64,000 bases of DNA from Nostoc sp. CMAA1605 (GTDB taxonomy: Bacteria; Cyanobacteriota; Cyanobacteriia; Cyanobacteriales; Nostocaceae), in NCBI RefSeq assembly GCF_021596505.1, contig NZ_PJIZ01000007.1, positions 1 to 64,000 on the forward strand, in the 5' to 3' direction. Both the position numbers and the translations under genes were made by a program. This document shows, piece by piece, positions 63,625-64,000 of the stretch (positions are counted from its first letter, which is position 1; every line of letters starts with the position of its first letter). Under the pieces are notes generated by a model. It made no database searches. It was not told the DNA's origin and saw only the letters and a list, made by a program, of their open reading frames with translations.

Positions 63625-64000
63625 ATGACAAAGACAATTAAACGCGCTTTTTTAGACACAGAAGATGGACAAATTCTCTACCGCATTGGTGGCGAGGGTG
63701 AGGCGTTGCTGTTGCTGCACATGAACCCCCGCAGTAGTGACGAATTCCGCGAACTTATGCCAATTTTGGCAGCACATAGACGAGTCATTGCAATGGATTT
63801 GATGGGGTTTGGTGATTCCGATAAACCGCCGAGAATGTATACTATCGGCGACTATGCAAAAACCGCGATCGCACTTTTAGATGAATTAGGCATAAAAAAA
63901 ACAAGTATTTTAGGGAATCATACAGGTGCTTTTGTGGCGGGAGAAATAGCCGCAGCATATAGCGATCGCGTTGATAAACTCATATTAGGAAACGTAGCCG
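63625..64000 (+). CDS. Alpha/beta-fold hydrolase, 3' part outside window
   Basis: The 125 residues visible start MTKTIKRAFLDTEDGQILYR and show the alpha/beta hydrolase core: LLLLHMNPRSSDEF (oxyanion region), RVIAMDLMGFGDSDKP and the elbow ILGNHTGAFVAGEIAAAYSDR. The nucleophile position of the Sm-x-Nu-x-Sm elbow is His99 (GNHTG) instead of Ser, Asp or Cys. A GHHTG-type variant occurs in a subgroup of uncharacterised hydrolase-like proteins. The gene runs off the right edge, so the acid and His positions cannot be checked. It probably belongs with the amidohydrolase-BKACE unit, 195 bp downstream across repeat copy B. Confidence 0.8.
   Translation, partial: MTKTIKRAFLDTEDGQILYRIGGEGEALLLLHMNPRSSDEFRELMPILAAHRRVIAMDLMGFGDSDKPPRMYTIGDYAKTAIALLDELGIKKTSILGNHTGAFVAGEIAAAYSDRVDKLILGNVA

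Overview
The window reads as chromosome from a filamentous, heterocyst-forming cyanobacterium of the Nostoc/Anabaena group. The evidence is: very frequent HIP1 octamers (GCGATCGC); many arrays of 7-bp short tandem repeats (STRR) between genes; cyanobacterial families such as Raf1, chorismate lyase, CcsA, MenG and KGK- and PATAN-domain proteins; and a hormogonium-type hmp chemosensory locus with the filament-specific coiled-coil protein HmpF.

Layout. 0-1.3 kb: a DUF1877 gene cut by the window edge and a hicBA toxin-antitoxin pair whose toxin has an internal stop. 1.4-9.5 kb: housekeeping genes (accC, tRNA-Leu(GAG), chorismate lyase, DUF3352, ccsA, KGK protein, tilS). 9.6-23.6 kb: the hmp locus, with hmpF on the minus strand and hmpABCDE on the plus strand. 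It encodes a PatA-like regulator, CheY, CheW, a chemoreceptor and a giant hybrid CheA carrying eleven tandem copies of a roughly 41-residue repeat. 23.7-37.4 kb: tandem PIN nucleases, prolyl oligopeptidase, Uma2 protein, M16 protease, Nudix hydrolase, a frameshifted raf1, a REC-GAF regulator, menG, DUF445 and an orphan membrane protein. 37.8-50 kb: amidase, a secreted EndoU-like protein, ilvC, aldo/keto reductase, DUF4349 lipoprotein, TPR protein, NarL-type regulator, era, an aspartoacylase-like protein, a DOMON-like protein and a NahK-like kinase. 50-55.8 kb: one very large Ser/Thr kinase-ATPase-GAF-histidine kinase, broken by a one-base frameshift.

55.9-64 kb is the accessory part: a putative heme-oxygenase-like di-metal oxidase, an orphan 154-residue protein, a SnoaL-like protein, a zinc-less MDR reductase, an aspartyl-hydroxylase-like protein divergent from a hydantoinase-like amidohydrolase, a DUF849/BKACE homologue and an alpha/beta hydrolase running off the window. 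Several members have substitutions at residues that define their families: Tyr for an iron-binding His in the hydroxylase; Gly for a zinc-binding Glu and a catalytic Arg in the BKACE homologue; His at the nucleophile elbow of the hydrolase. Inverted copies of a roughly 100-bp dispersed repeat bracket the central three genes. This block is the best candidate for an undescribed (probably small-molecule) pathway, but its substrate cannot be read from sequence.

How the genes work together. The hmp genes form one pathway: receptor HmpD, coupling protein HmpC, kinase HmpE and regulators HmpA/HmpB, with HmpF acting at the type IV pilus apparatus. Chorismate lyase and menG belong to plastoquinone and phylloquinone synthesis. 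Most other genes look like single transcription units separated by STRR arrays, which in several places run right up to, or into, the coding sequence.
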